From an uncultured Lachnospiraceae bacterium (GTDB taxonomy: Bacteria; Bacillota; Clostridia; Lachnospirales; Lachnospiraceae): DNA of 50,035 bases. Position 1 is the stretch's first letter, and the number at the start of each line of letters is the position of its first letter. A program made the position numbers and the translations under genes. The DNA is taken from contig CAJUCN010000019.1 in assembly GCA_910585005.1 (NCBI GenBank), positions 1 to 50,035 of the forward strand, in the 5' to 3' direction. A model generated the notes under the pieces. The model ran no database searches, had not been told where the DNA came from, and saw only the letters and a list, made by a program, of their open reading frames with translations. Shown here piece after piece: positions 1 to 8,093 of the stretch.

Positions 1-53
1 TAGAGCAGGGGGTTCGCTCAATCATCTGATTTGATGATTTTGCGACACCCCCT
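1..53 (-). mobile_element. Possible insertion-sequence terminus (element lies left of the window)
   Basis: Read on the minus strand, positions 53-36 give GGGGGTGTCGCAAAATC, which resembles terminal inverted repeats of IS1182-type elements. The outer G-rich end faces the window, so the element body would lie off the left edge. Just inside is a small hairpin (AATCATC / GATGATT, about 20-38). No transposase codons can be confirmed in so short a piece; the family assignment is from memory. Confidence 0.35.
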
Positions 54-198
54 TCTTTATACCTGTGTTTTTTGAAATTTGTTCCTCTCTGATCGTCTGC
101 CATATTCTTTTTTCACAATAATTCCTTTATACAAGTATTGATTTGGATTTTATATAGCGTTAAGATTTCTCATGGACAACTGTCAACAAAAAATCCCT

Positions 199-229
199 TT
201 GACTTTACCCTTACGGTAAAGTGTATACT
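199..229 (+). promoter_or_regulatory. MerR-type promoter with 19-bp spacer and central dyad
   Basis: The -35 TTGACT (199-204) and -10 TATACT (224-229) are separated by 19 bp, longer than the usual 17, and the spacer is occupied by a perfect dyad CTTTACC-CTTAC-GGTAAAG (203-221). This is the hallmark of promoters untwisted by MerR-family activators. It lies directly upstream of a MerR-family gene, so autoregulation is the natural inference. Confidence 0.85.
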
Positions 230-257
230 TTGAGAAAGAAAAGAGAGGTGATTATCA

Positions 258-1079
258 GTGCTGTCTATTGGTGAGTTTTCAAAAATATGCAAAGTGTCTA
301 CCAAAACTCTCAGATACTACGCCGAGATAGGGCTTATTCTGCCAAGTGAAATCAACCCGGAAAATGGGTATAGATACTATGCCATTGAACAGTTGGAAAT
401 TATGCTGCTCATTATCCGCTTAAAATCATATCATTTCTCTTTGGAGGAAATAAAGCAGACTATAGAATCGGGAGAATGGAACGAGGAAAAACTGTATGTT
501 GCCCTAATCCAAAAACGGAACGATATGAAAAAGCAATTATATGAACAGGAAAAGAGCCTGCGTCAACTGGAATGCGACATATCGAACCTAAAAAACGGAA
601 AGCCCATCATGTCATATTTAGATGATATTGATGTAGAACTTGTGGAAGTACCAATGATGTATCTGCTTTTTGTCCGAAAAATGGTTCAAGCGGATAATTT
701 TTCTGATGAATACGGCGTTTGTTTTGGAAAGCTATTAGGCAGGATAAGAAAAGAAAATTTAACCATAGCCAATCCTCCAATGGTCTTATTCCACAGCAAT
801 GAATTTAGCACGTTTGGTTTAGATACGGAATTTGCTATCCCTATTAAGGAATATGTAATCGGAACAAGAGATTTTAAGGCGGGGTTATGTCTGAAAACTG
901 TTGTAAAGGGAAGCTATTCGATTTTATCTTCTGTATATGCAAAGCAGACAAAATGGGCAGAGCAGAATGGGTACGAGTGTACCAATGCATTATTTGAAGT
1001 ATATGTAACAGACCCCTCGCAGGCTATGGAGGAAGATGAACTAATTACAGAAGTCTATTATCCAATTAGAAAGATATGA
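258..1079 (+). CDS. MerR family transcriptional regulator with GyrI-like effector domain
   Basis: This 273-residue protein starts at GTG behind the ribosome site AGAGGTGA. Residues 1-70 are a MerR winged helix with the diagnostic SIGEFSKICKVSTKTLRYYAEIG and the NGYRYY turn. Residues 75-115 form the usual dimerising coiled coil. Residues 120-273 look like a GyrI-like/BmrR-type small-molecule-binding domain. The arrangement matches drug-responsive activators such as BmrR, BltR and Mta. It probably binds the 19-bp-spacer dyad just upstream and drives itself and the hydrolase gene 19 bp downstream. The inducer is unknown. Confidence 0.9.
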   Translation: MLSIGEFSKICKVSTKTLRYYAEIGLILPSEINPENGYRYYAIEQLEIMLLIIRLKSYHFSLEEIKQTIESGEWNEEKLYVALIQKRNDMKKQLYEQEKSLRQLECDISNLKNGKPIMSYLDDIDVELVEVPMMYLLFVRKMVQADNFSDEYGVCFGKLLGRIRKENLTIANPPMVLFHSNEFSTFGLDTEFAIPIKEYVIGTRDFKAGLCLKTVVKGSYSILSSVYAKQTKWAEQNGYECTNALFEVYVTDPSQAMEEDELITEVYYPIRKI

Positions 1080-1098
1080 AACGGAGGTAAAAAATAGC

Positions 1099-2076
1099 AT
1101 GGAACAGAAACAAATAGCGTCCTTAGAAAATAAAATAAAAAAGGAATCTGGAAATATAGCCGGAATCATTGTGCTTAAAGAGGATACTGTTGTTTATGAA
1201 AACTATTTTAATCAGTGTTCGGGAAATGACCCCATCCATATTTTTTCGGTGACAAAAAGCATTGTTTCTATGTTATTCGGAATTGCCTTAGGCAAAGGCT
1301 GTATCAAAAACCTTGATGAAAAAATAATTGATTTTTTCCCGAATTATCAAATCAAAAAAAGGGAAAAAACAATACAGCATATTACAATTCGTAATCTGCT
1401 TACAATGACTGCCCCCTATAAGTATGGATTTAACCCTTATCCAAAATATTTTTCCAGTGAGGATTGGGTAATATCCTCTCTTGACTTTTTAGGCGGACGC
1501 GGAAAAATTGGGGATTTCAGATATGCGCCCATAATCGGAATTGATATTTTATCTGGTATTCTTATCAATACGACAGGGAAATCCGTCTTAGAATTTGCAC
1601 AGGACAATCTTTTTTATCCATTGGGAATTTCTGTTGATAAAAATATATATTTTCAAAACAAAGAAGAACAACTTGATTTTTATAAATCGAAAGGTGCAAA
1701 TGGCTGGGTTGCCGACCTAAACGGAACAAATACAGCTGGATGGGGATTATCTCTTACAACGATGGATATGGCTAAATTAGGGCAGTTATATTTGAATGAA
1801 GGATATTGGAACGGCAGACAGATTATTTCCGATAAATGGATTGTCGAGAGTACACAGGTACAAAGTGTTTGGAAAGCACGGCATCTAAAGTACGGGTATT
1901 TGTGGTGGGTTATAGACGAAACAGAACATTCGTATGCAGCTTTAGGTGACGGTGGAAATGCGATATATGTGAATCCGAAAGACAGAATTGTGGTTGCCGT
2001 TTCCTCCTTATTTGTTCCAAGAGTTAAAGACAGGGTAGATTTCATAAAAAGAGAAATTGAACCTCTATTTAAGTAA
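1099..2076 (+). CDS. Serine hydrolase, beta-lactamase fold (class C / PBP4*-like)
   Basis: This 325-residue protein has the nucleophile motif S50-V-T-K53, a Tyr motif Y142-A-P144 in place of the usual Y-x-N, and a C-terminal GDGGN turn near residue 284 replacing the KTG box, as in the Beta-lactamase Pfam family of esterases and D-amino peptidases. No signal peptide is visible, so it is probably cytoplasmic, which argues against a true secreted beta-lactamase. It lies 19 bp after the MerR gene with its own ACGGAGG site and is probably cotranscribed. Substrate unknown; an esterase or drug-modifying role under the MerR regulator is possible. Confidence 0.8.
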   Translation: MEQKQIASLENKIKKESGNIAGIIVLKEDTVVYENYFNQCSGNDPIHIFSVTKSIVSMLFGIALGKGCIKNLDEKIIDFFPNYQIKKREKTIQHITIRNLLTMTAPYKYGFNPYPKYFSSEDWVISSLDFLGGRGKIGDFRYAPIIGIDILSGILINTTGKSVLEFAQDNLFYPLGISVDKNIYFQNKEEQLDFYKSKGANGWVADLNGTNTAGWGLSLTTMDMAKLGQLYLNEGYWNGRQIISDKWIVESTQVQSVWKARHLKYGYLWWVIDETEHSYAALGDGGNAIYVNPKDRIVVAVSSLFVPRVKDRVDFIKREIEPLFK

Positions 2077-2117
2077 AGCTAAGTATATGCAGCCAAACGA
2101 CTACACAGGAAAACTTT

Positions 2118-2172
2118 TGATGCAACTATGATGCAAAAATGATACAACTATGATGGGTGTAGAGTTTATAAT
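2118..2172 (+). promoter_or_regulatory. Promoter with 22-bp-period direct repeats upstream of a lipoprotein gene
   Basis: TGATGCAACTATGATG (2118-2133) is repeated as TGATACAACTATGATG (2140-2155), 15 of 16 identical with a period of 22 bp, ending 11 bp before a perfect -10 TATAAT (2167-2172). There is no good -35 hexamer at 17 bp, as expected for a promoter needing an activator bound to same-face repeats. The regulator is unknown. Confidence 0.55.
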
Positions 2173-2265
2173 AGCAGTGTGGAAGAAGATCCGTTTCGGT
2201 GATCAATTCCCCACTGTTTTGTATTTGAACGATAAAAAAGATTTTGTGGCGAGAGGATAAATCGT

Positions 2266-3723
2266 ATGTTGCTAAAAAAATACCTGCTTTTGATAGTATC
2301 GGTAATAGGAATTGCAGTTGGGATTTTATCAGGATGCGGGGAAAAAGAGTACTGGCAGGACGAACACAGTAGAAAAAAATGGGCAGAGGCGAAGCAGGCG
2401 TTATCTGCCGTAGCAGGAATTTGGCAGAAGGTAGAGGAAACAGTTTTATGTCCTATGGGAGATTATCCGGAATATGGCGGAGGGGAGGATCTTGTTTCTT
2501 ATTTTCAGGACAGATATCCGGATATGTATAGATTAAGCGCTTATCTTTGGGGAGAGGATACTTTATGGAACATTGAGGAAAGCATGTTTGAGGATATTTT
2601 TTATGAAGTGGAGAGCCCGGATGGAATTCGTGGATTTTTTCGTGAGAATGGGAAGGTACATGAAATATTCAGTGAAAACGGTTCCGCTTACGATGAGAGT
2701 GTACAAGGAACAAAACAAGACTTGGGCTACGATTACTATCCTTTTTTTACATGGAAGAAGGAGGGGGAGGGAAATACAAGTCAGTCAAATTATCTTACGG
2801 ATGTTCATGATTACATGAGAGAAATAGGTGATGGAAAAGGACTTCGGATTCAGGCGGAAGCAGTGAAAAGAGAACTAAGAGAAAAGATATCCGGGGAACA
2901 GGAAAAAGATAATGCTTATCAGATAAAAGTATATGAGGAAAAGGGGCTTTTACAGGAAATCCAGGTGAATGTTACGCAAGAGGAGGAATCGCCTTTTTTG
3001 TTTGAAGATTTTAATGCGGACGGCTATCAGGATCTTACGGTGGTGTGTTATTTAGGGACATTTGGCTGTTCGGTGAAACATTATATCTATAACCCGGTCC
3101 AAAGAATATTTGTGGAACTGGATCCGGAGTTTGAATGTTATGCAGACTATGTTGTGGATCCAAAGAGCCGAAGGCTGTACATGTATTCCTATGGCATAGC
3201 GATCACTGGCAGAGAAGCCGTATTTCAATGGAAAGGTTGGGCGGATTATGAAATGGTGAAACAGTTTATGCATGATGAGACTCAGGAGGGGATCAGGGTA
3301 AAGGTGGTCCGTTATGAGGAGGAAGAGGAAAACGTTCTTTGCGATTACCTATATTCCCATGAGGAGTATCTGGACCGTACGGATATCTGGGGCACTTATC
3401 TTGAGGATTTTATTTGGGAAAAAGAAGTGACAGACAGATCTACCGGAAGGAATTATACGATCCGTTATGCGGAAGTTTTCCAGGAAGAGGCTGAGAGTAA
3501 CCAGGGAAGCTGCTATGACAGGCGGATCTATGTCTATGATGAAGATACCTATCTGGTTCGTGTAACCCATTCGGAGAATCCTTCAAAGTCCGGCGCCATT
3601 GAATGGGAAGATGGCGCCGGAAATAGGGCACAGGCAGTTGTTATTCATGATGCTGACGGAGGGAAATCAACGTTTTATCTGTCAAGGCTGATCCGGCCGG
3701 ACGATCAGTACGGGAAAAAGTGA
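2266..3723 (+). CDS. Lipoprotein of unknown function with a D-x-N-x-D-G-x-x-D motif
   Basis: This 485-residue protein opens with a lipoprotein signal peptide and lipobox L21-S-G-C24, so it should be anchored on the outer face of the membrane. The mature part is rich in Glu, Asp and Tyr. Residues 246-257 read FEDFNADGYQDL, an EF-hand/FG-GAP-like loop (D248-x-N250-x-D252-G-x-x-D256) typical of XAC2610-like repeats. The same type of loop recurs in the next lipoprotein and in the M56 protein downstream. The start follows GAGAGGATAAATCGT. It has its own promoter, and BlaI-type operators lie just after it. No enzymatic motif was recognised. Confidence 0.75.
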   Translation: MLLKKYLLLIVSVIGIAVGILSGCGEKEYWQDEHSRKKWAEAKQALSAVAGIWQKVEETVLCPMGDYPEYGGGEDLVSYFQDRYPDMYRLSAYLWGEDTLWNIEESMFEDIFYEVESPDGIRGFFRENGKVHEIFSENGSAYDESVQGTKQDLGYDYYPFFTWKKEGEGNTSQSNYLTDVHDYMREIGDGKGLRIQAEAVKRELREKISGEQEKDNAYQIKVYEEKGLLQEIQVNVTQEEESPFLFEDFNADGYQDLTVVCYLGTFGCSVKHYIYNPVQRIFVELDPEFECYADYVVDPKSRRLYMYSYGIAITGREAVFQWKGWADYEMVKQFMHDETQEGIRVKVVRYEEEEENVLCDYLYSHEEYLDRTDIWGTYLEDFIWEKEVTDRSTGRNYTIRYAEVFQEEAESNQGSCYDRRIYVYDEDTYLVRVTHSENPSKSGAIEWEDGAGNRAQAVVIHDADGGKSTFYLSRLIRPDDQYGKK

Positions 3724-3733
3724 TGCGGCAAAA

Positions 3734-3795
3734 TGTTTACAATGTAAACAGAAAGTGTTAAAATAAATCTGTTCATGGTGTTTACAATGTAGACA
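3734..3795 (+). promoter_or_regulatory. Twin BlaI/MecI-type operators embracing a promoter
   Basis: A perfect palindrome TGTTTACAATGTAAACA (3734-3750) and a near copy TGTTTACAATGTAGACA (3779-3795) share the TACA/TGTA core of BlaI/MecI operators. A promoter fits exactly: -35 TTTACA (3736-3741) inside the first operator, a 17-bp spacer, and -10 TAAAAT (3759-3764). The second operator covers the start of the transcript. Occupancy of both sites would block transcription of the downstream blaI-like gene. Confidence 0.85.
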
Positions 3796-3824
3796 ATAAG
3801 TGATCGGAAAGGATATGGCCGGAT

Positions 3825-4202
3825 ATGAGAGAATTAAGTGAAGCGGAATGGCATGTATTGGAAAGCCTTTGGGCAGATTCTCCCAAGGTGGGAAACCAGA
3901 TTGTGGCGGATATGGAGATCAGGAAAGGCTGGTGCAGGAGCACCACCTTGACTATGCTGCGGAGAATGACGGAAAAGGGACTGATTTTTTGTGATGACAG
4001 TGGAAAAATGAAAACCTATACGACCCTGATTTGCAGGGAAGATGCGGTAAAGAAGGAGACGGAAAGTTTTCTGAACAGAGTTTATCAAGGCAGCGTCAGC
4101 ATGCTGTTAAACAATTTTGTGGAGAAGCAGAGGCTGTCTGCCGGGGATATCAAGGAGCTGAGGGAACTTTTGGATCAGGCAAAGGAGCAAAATGAACGTT
4201 GA
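3825..4202 (+). CDS. BlaI/MecI/CopY family transcriptional repressor
   Basis: This 125-residue protein is the usual length for the family. Residues 4-70 form the winged helix (LSEAEWHVLESLW, then STTLTMLRRMTEKGLI). Residues 75-125 are the dimerisation helices. It contains N97-F98 in LLNNFVE, the same kind of Asn-Phe bond that the BlaR1/MecR1 pathway cuts in staphylococcal BlaI and MecI. It probably represses its own operon through the two TGTTTACA palindromes just upstream. Its stop overlaps the M56 gene by 11 bases, the classical BlaI-BlaR1 pairing. Confidence 0.92.
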   Translation: MRELSEAEWHVLESLWADSPKVGNQIVADMEIRKGWCRSTTLTMLRRMTEKGLIFCDDSGKMKTYTTLICREDAVKKETESFLNRVYQGSVSMLLNNFVEKQRLSAGDIKELRELLDQAKEQNER

Positions 4203-5472
4203 ATGGATCGTGTCCTCTAGTGGACTAATCGTATTGGTATTGCTGATAAGATTTCTTTTTAAGAAGAAAATATCTCCCTGTCTGCGATATGCTTTGTGGT
4301 TGTTGGTGGCTTTTCGGCTTTTGTTTCCGCTGTCTGTTTCAGGAACTGCGCTCAGTATTTTGAACCTTCTGCCACGGCAGGATATGACAGAGGAAGGAGT
4401 AGGCAATAACACGGGCCAGGTCATTTATGAACAGGGCAGTGAACCGTCAGGCGTTGTGGCGGAATTTGACATCACACCGGAACCATTGGAGGATCCCATC
4501 ATTGAGAGGAAGGCGGAAGCAGGCAATCAAAATGTGAAGAGCACACCATCCCGGGAAGGGACAGGCCTTTGGGCAAAGGGGGGAAAAGCAGATGTGGGAA
4601 AAGCCCTTCGTTTTTGCCATCTGCTGGGAGCTGGAATATGTGGCGGTATTTTTTTTGCAGTGCATTTGGATTATGTCAGAAAACTCAGGCGCAGCAGGAG
4701 ATGGATGGAACCAGAAACCCTTCCGGTGTTGTCTGTGATACCGGTGTATAGGTCAAAGGTCATAAAGACGCCCTGTCTGTTTGGGCTGTTTTTTCCGGCT
4801 GTTTATGTGAGGGAGGACGTGGTCAAGAAGAAAAAGATTTTCCAGTTTGTGCTTTGCCATGAGAACATGCATTACAGGCAGCATGACCATTGGTGGGCAA
4901 TGGTGAGGATCCTGTGTCTTTGCCTGCACTGGTTTAATCCTCTGGTGTGGGTGGCAGCCACGGTATCCAGACGGGATGGAGAGATGGCCTGTGACGAGAG
5001 GACGGTGTGGATGCTTGGCGATAAGGCGCGTGTGGATTATGGAAAAGCGTTGCTGGAATTAAGCATGGAGAAGGGATCCTGCTTAAATGGCTGGCGGGTA
5101 TCTGCTAAGATGTCAGGCGGTGGAAGGCAGATGAAAGAGCGGCTTTGGATGATCGTAAATATGCCGGTAAGAACCATTGGCAGGCGGATTTTTGTGTTGG
5201 CTTTGGCAATGCTTTTATTCATTATCGCCTTTACAGGAAAAAGCAGGGATAGGGAAAAGGAAGCGGCAAAGACAGAGGAACCGGTAGAGGATGTAAGGCC
5301 GGATTTGGGAATAGAAGAGGAAAACCGGACAGAAAAATCGGCAGAGATAGAATTTTATCGGGAGATTGTCCCGGTTACAATGGGTGAGAAGGAATATGAG
5401 CTTTGGTGTGAAGGCCATGAGACGGAGTACGGCTTTTATGGGATAGATACCCATCAATCTGGTAGATCCTGA
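4192..5472 (+). CDS. BlaR1-like M56 metallopeptidase, truncated by a frameshift
   Basis: This 426-residue reading frame has two N-terminal membrane helices (about 3-22 and 31-50), a third near 143-160, the zinc protease motif H223-E-N-M-H227 with E264-M-A-C-D downstream, and a fourth helix near 330-348. This is the membrane protease half of BlaR1/MecR1 sensors, expected to trigger loss of the BlaI-type repressor encoded just before. The frame stops in an out-of-frame tail after the duplication GATAGATA (5442-5449). With one GATA copy the protein continues into the reading frame at 5489-6454, giving about 752 residues. As it stands the protease would lack most of its outer sensor domain. Confidence 0.85.
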   Translation: MNVEWIVSSSGLIVLVLLIRFLFKKKISPCLRYALWLLVAFRLLFPLSVSGTALSILNLLPRQDMTEEGVGNNTGQVIYEQGSEPSGVVAEFDITPEPLEDPIIERKAEAGNQNVKSTPSREGTGLWAKGGKADVGKALRFCHLLGAGICGGIFFAVHLDYVRKLRRSRRWMEPETLPVLSVIPVYRSKVIKTPCLFGLFFPAVYVREDVVKKKKIFQFVLCHENMHYRQHDHWWAMVRILCLCLHWFNPLVWVAATVSRRDGEMACDERTVWMLGDKARVDYGKALLELSMEKGSCLNGWRVSAKMSGGGRQMKERLWMIVNMPVRTIGRRIFVLALAMLLFIIAFTGKSRDREKEAAKTEEPVEDVRPDLGIEEENRTEKSAEIEFYREIVPVTMGEKEYELWCEGHETEYGFYGIDTHQSGRS

Positions 5473-5488
5473 AAAGCCGGATGAGTAT

Positions 5489-6454
5489 GTGGACAGCATT
5501 GTAACCGAGGAGATCAGCCGGGCTTATTGGAATGTGCCTGAGGGGCAGGAGCCTATGGCAGTAGAATCCATGTACAGGGACGGAGGCATTTTGACTGTTG
5601 ACCTTAATTTTGACGGATGGAATGATTTATGCTTTCAGGGATGGCAGACAAATGCAAATATACCTTATTACTGTATGCTTTGGAACCCGGAAAAGGGCCG
5701 GTATGAGTACAGCGTTAAGTTATGCAATGTGGAAGTTAATGAAGAACAACAATGGATCATAGAAGGAACCAGAGATGGAGGCGGCCAATATTCCACTACT
5801 TATTACCGATATGACGAGGAGGATCAGCTTCACATGGTGAAGTATGTTGAGGAGAATTTGTCTCCTGACGCTTTGTTTGAACATATGGAATTGGTCTATG
5901 TGGAGGATGAGGAAAGTGTATATGTGCTGCCTGCAATTGCAGACGGAAGGGAATTGCCTGGTACTTTGATTGCTATGGCAAAACAGTCGCTCACAGAATT
6001 GTACCAGTGGACGGGGGAAAAGGTAGATACGTCCTGTTTCCAAGTAACGGATATGGGCGGTGTATTTTTTGGCATGACGCCGGAGGATATGAGACATTCC
6101 AGGACTTTTTATACCAGGCATTTTGGGGCAGATACGAACTATAATTTAAGTAATTATGAAAAAAGTATTTCTTCCATGTATCTAACATCGGGGAGGAGCG
6201 TTTGGTATTCACCAGTGTTTTGGAATGTCTTTCCGGATGAAATGGACGGAATGACTGAAGAAGAAATTATCATCTGGTATTTTGAGAGAGGTTTTTTGAC
6301 GGATAACTGCAAAGTAGAAAGTATAGAAAAGCGTTATGAAGATATGTGGACGATCCGAACCCAGAGCGGCGTCTGGTTTGAGGTAGTCTATGATGTAAGC
6401 CTTGGAGAAGTTACAATGGTGACGGGGCCGTATTCCGATTACCCGGTACATTAA
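5489..6454 (+). pseudogene. Severed extracellular sensor part of the M56 protein
   Basis: This 321-residue frame (GTG start, no good ribosome site) continues the M56 gene in the next frame. Codons before 5489 are open back to the GATA duplication and read IPINLVDPEKPDEYV. It contains D38-L-N40-F-D42-G-W-N-D46, the same acidic loop as the flanking lipoproteins, and no SxxK/SxN/KTG penicillin-binding motifs. The BlaR1-like receptor therefore probably senses something other than beta-lactams. There is no signal peptide, so if translated alone it would stay in the cytoplasm. It could be made only by frameshifting or after reversion of the duplication. Confidence 0.75.
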
Positions 6455-6473
6455 GAGGCAGATAGGAGAAAGT

Positions 6474-8054
6474 ATGAAAAAAAGTTTATTGATGGGGATT
6501 TTGGGTCTTGTGGTAACGGTTTTATCTGCATGTAATACAGAAAATGCCGACATGACAGTGCCAATAGAAAAGATCGAACAAATGGATGTCCCTTCCGATA
6601 TGGATATAAAAGAGGAACCAGTGGCCCCAGAAGATAAGGGGGATGGGTACAGCCAGGGATATAAACAAGTGGTTGCCCAAAAGGAAGGGGAAACTCTTTC
6701 ATTTTCCCTGATTTATCTGGACGAAGATGAGATTCCGGAGCTGGCGGTATATGACAGTGGGGATGGAACTTATTCCATCTATACGGTCAAGAATGGAGAG
6801 GCCCATTGTATGGTGGATGCCATGGCTACGGTAGAGATGGACTATTTTGAGGGCCAGGGCCTGGTATCTTGCTTTGCCAGGTGGAATGGCGGTGGAGACG
6901 AAGGCGGATATGGCTGGTATTATTATCAGGTAAGCAAAGATAAGACGCTGACAGACGGTGACCTGCCTGTGTTACACTTTACCTATGATGCAGTCTATGA
7001 TGAAGAGGGGAACTGGACAGGAGGGGGAATTACAAAATATTATTATCTGGACCAGGAGATTGATGAGAGCGCTTATCAGAAACGGCTGGATGAGTTTGGT
7101 ATTATGGAGGGGAATAGACAGGTTCTTATAGAGCATGGCCTGGGAAAGAAGGAAATGCTGGATCTGTTAGAGCAGGGATCACAAGTCCAGGCAGCGCCTG
7201 ACTTGGAGGGGCAGATTTTGGATCAGTCCTTTGAGACGGAACTGGACGGGTTTGGAAAGGTGGTTTTTGCCTCATTTGAACCGATAAATTATCTTTCAGA
7301 AAGCACGGGATGCGGATCTGCCATATTTGGGGATGTAAGATTTAATCTGCTTTCGCCCATCGATGGCGGAAAAATTTATGGCTTTCCCGGGGAGACGGAT
7401 GATAATATTCTGGAAGGTCTTATACAGTTTAAGCAGGTGTTGTCCGTAGCCTTTCGTGATTATAACGATGATGGAAGGATGGATATTCTTCTTTTGCTGG
7501 AATACGAGGAGCTTGGCGGACAAATTTTCCGAAAGGCCAGGGTTTACACGCAGGATGAGGGGGAGAGAGAATTTCATATTGATAGGAACCTGTCGGAATA
7601 TCTGGGAGATTATACAGAGAGTATGGGTAAGATTTTAGAGGGGATCAGCGGTTATGGAGAGGCTTCTAACTCTCTGACAGAGGAAGAGAAACTTCTGAAT
7701 GAAAGGATGGAGTATTACCGGAAAAGCGCCTATTATGAGGAAATAACAGATTATTGGGAAAATACGCGTGAGGTGAGGGACGTTTCTAACCGGATAGATC
7801 CGCTCTACCAATCGGATGCGGGATATTTGACCAGGGAGATGGTGGCTGATGATCCTCCGGTGGTTATTCACCTGGCTAAAAATGAGATTTATGCCAGGCA
7901 TGGATATATTTTTAAGGATCAGGATCTGCATTATTATTTTATGGGATGTATCTGGTATACGCCGATGGTGGCCCAGGAAGATTTCAACGATGAGGTTTTC
8001 AATGAATATGAAAAGGAAAATTTGAAGCTGCTTGAAGAATTAGATACCCTGTAA
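6474..8054 (+). CDS. Lipoprotein with acidic repeat loops and C-terminal YARHG domain
   Basis: This 526-residue protein has a signal peptide with lipobox L-S-A-C20 and a good AGGAGAAAGT start. Near residue 80 is LIYLDEDEIPELAVYD, and at D329-Y-N331-D-D333-G-R-M-D337 lies the same EF-hand/FG-GAP-like loop found in the other proteins of this cluster. Residues of about 466-524 contain NEIYARHGYIF, the signature of the YARHG domain, an extracellular module of unknown function common in clostridial surface proteins. It lies 19 bp after the M56 frame with no promoter seen between, so it is probably part of the BlaI-controlled operon. Confidence 0.8.
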   Translation: MKKSLLMGILGLVVTVLSACNTENADMTVPIEKIEQMDVPSDMDIKEEPVAPEDKGDGYSQGYKQVVAQKEGETLSFSLIYLDEDEIPELAVYDSGDGTYSIYTVKNGEAHCMVDAMATVEMDYFEGQGLVSCFARWNGGGDEGGYGWYYYQVSKDKTLTDGDLPVLHFTYDAVYDEEGNWTGGGITKYYYLDQEIDESAYQKRLDEFGIMEGNRQVLIEHGLGKKEMLDLLEQGSQVQAAPDLEGQILDQSFETELDGFGKVVFASFEPINYLSESTGCGSAIFGDVRFNLLSPIDGGKIYGFPGETDDNILEGLIQFKQVLSVAFRDYNDDGRMDILLLLEYEELGGQIFRKARVYTQDEGEREFHIDRNLSEYLGDYTESMGKILEGISGYGEASNSLTEEEKLLNERMEYYRKSAYYEEITDYWENTREVRDVSNRIDPLYQSDAGYLTREMVADDPPVVIHLAKNEIYARHGYIFKDQDLHYYFMGCIWYTPMVAQEDFNDEVFNEYEKENLKLLEELDTL

Positions 8055-8093
8055 AGGTAATGGAGGAAAGACTGTAACGATAGGATGCATTTG

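Noticed and set aside
4192..6454. Reading the M56 protein as a beta-lactam sensor (true BlaR1)
   Set aside because: The outer domain lacks SxxK, SxN and KTG motifs and instead holds a D-x-N-x-D-G loop, so antibiotic sensing is not supported.
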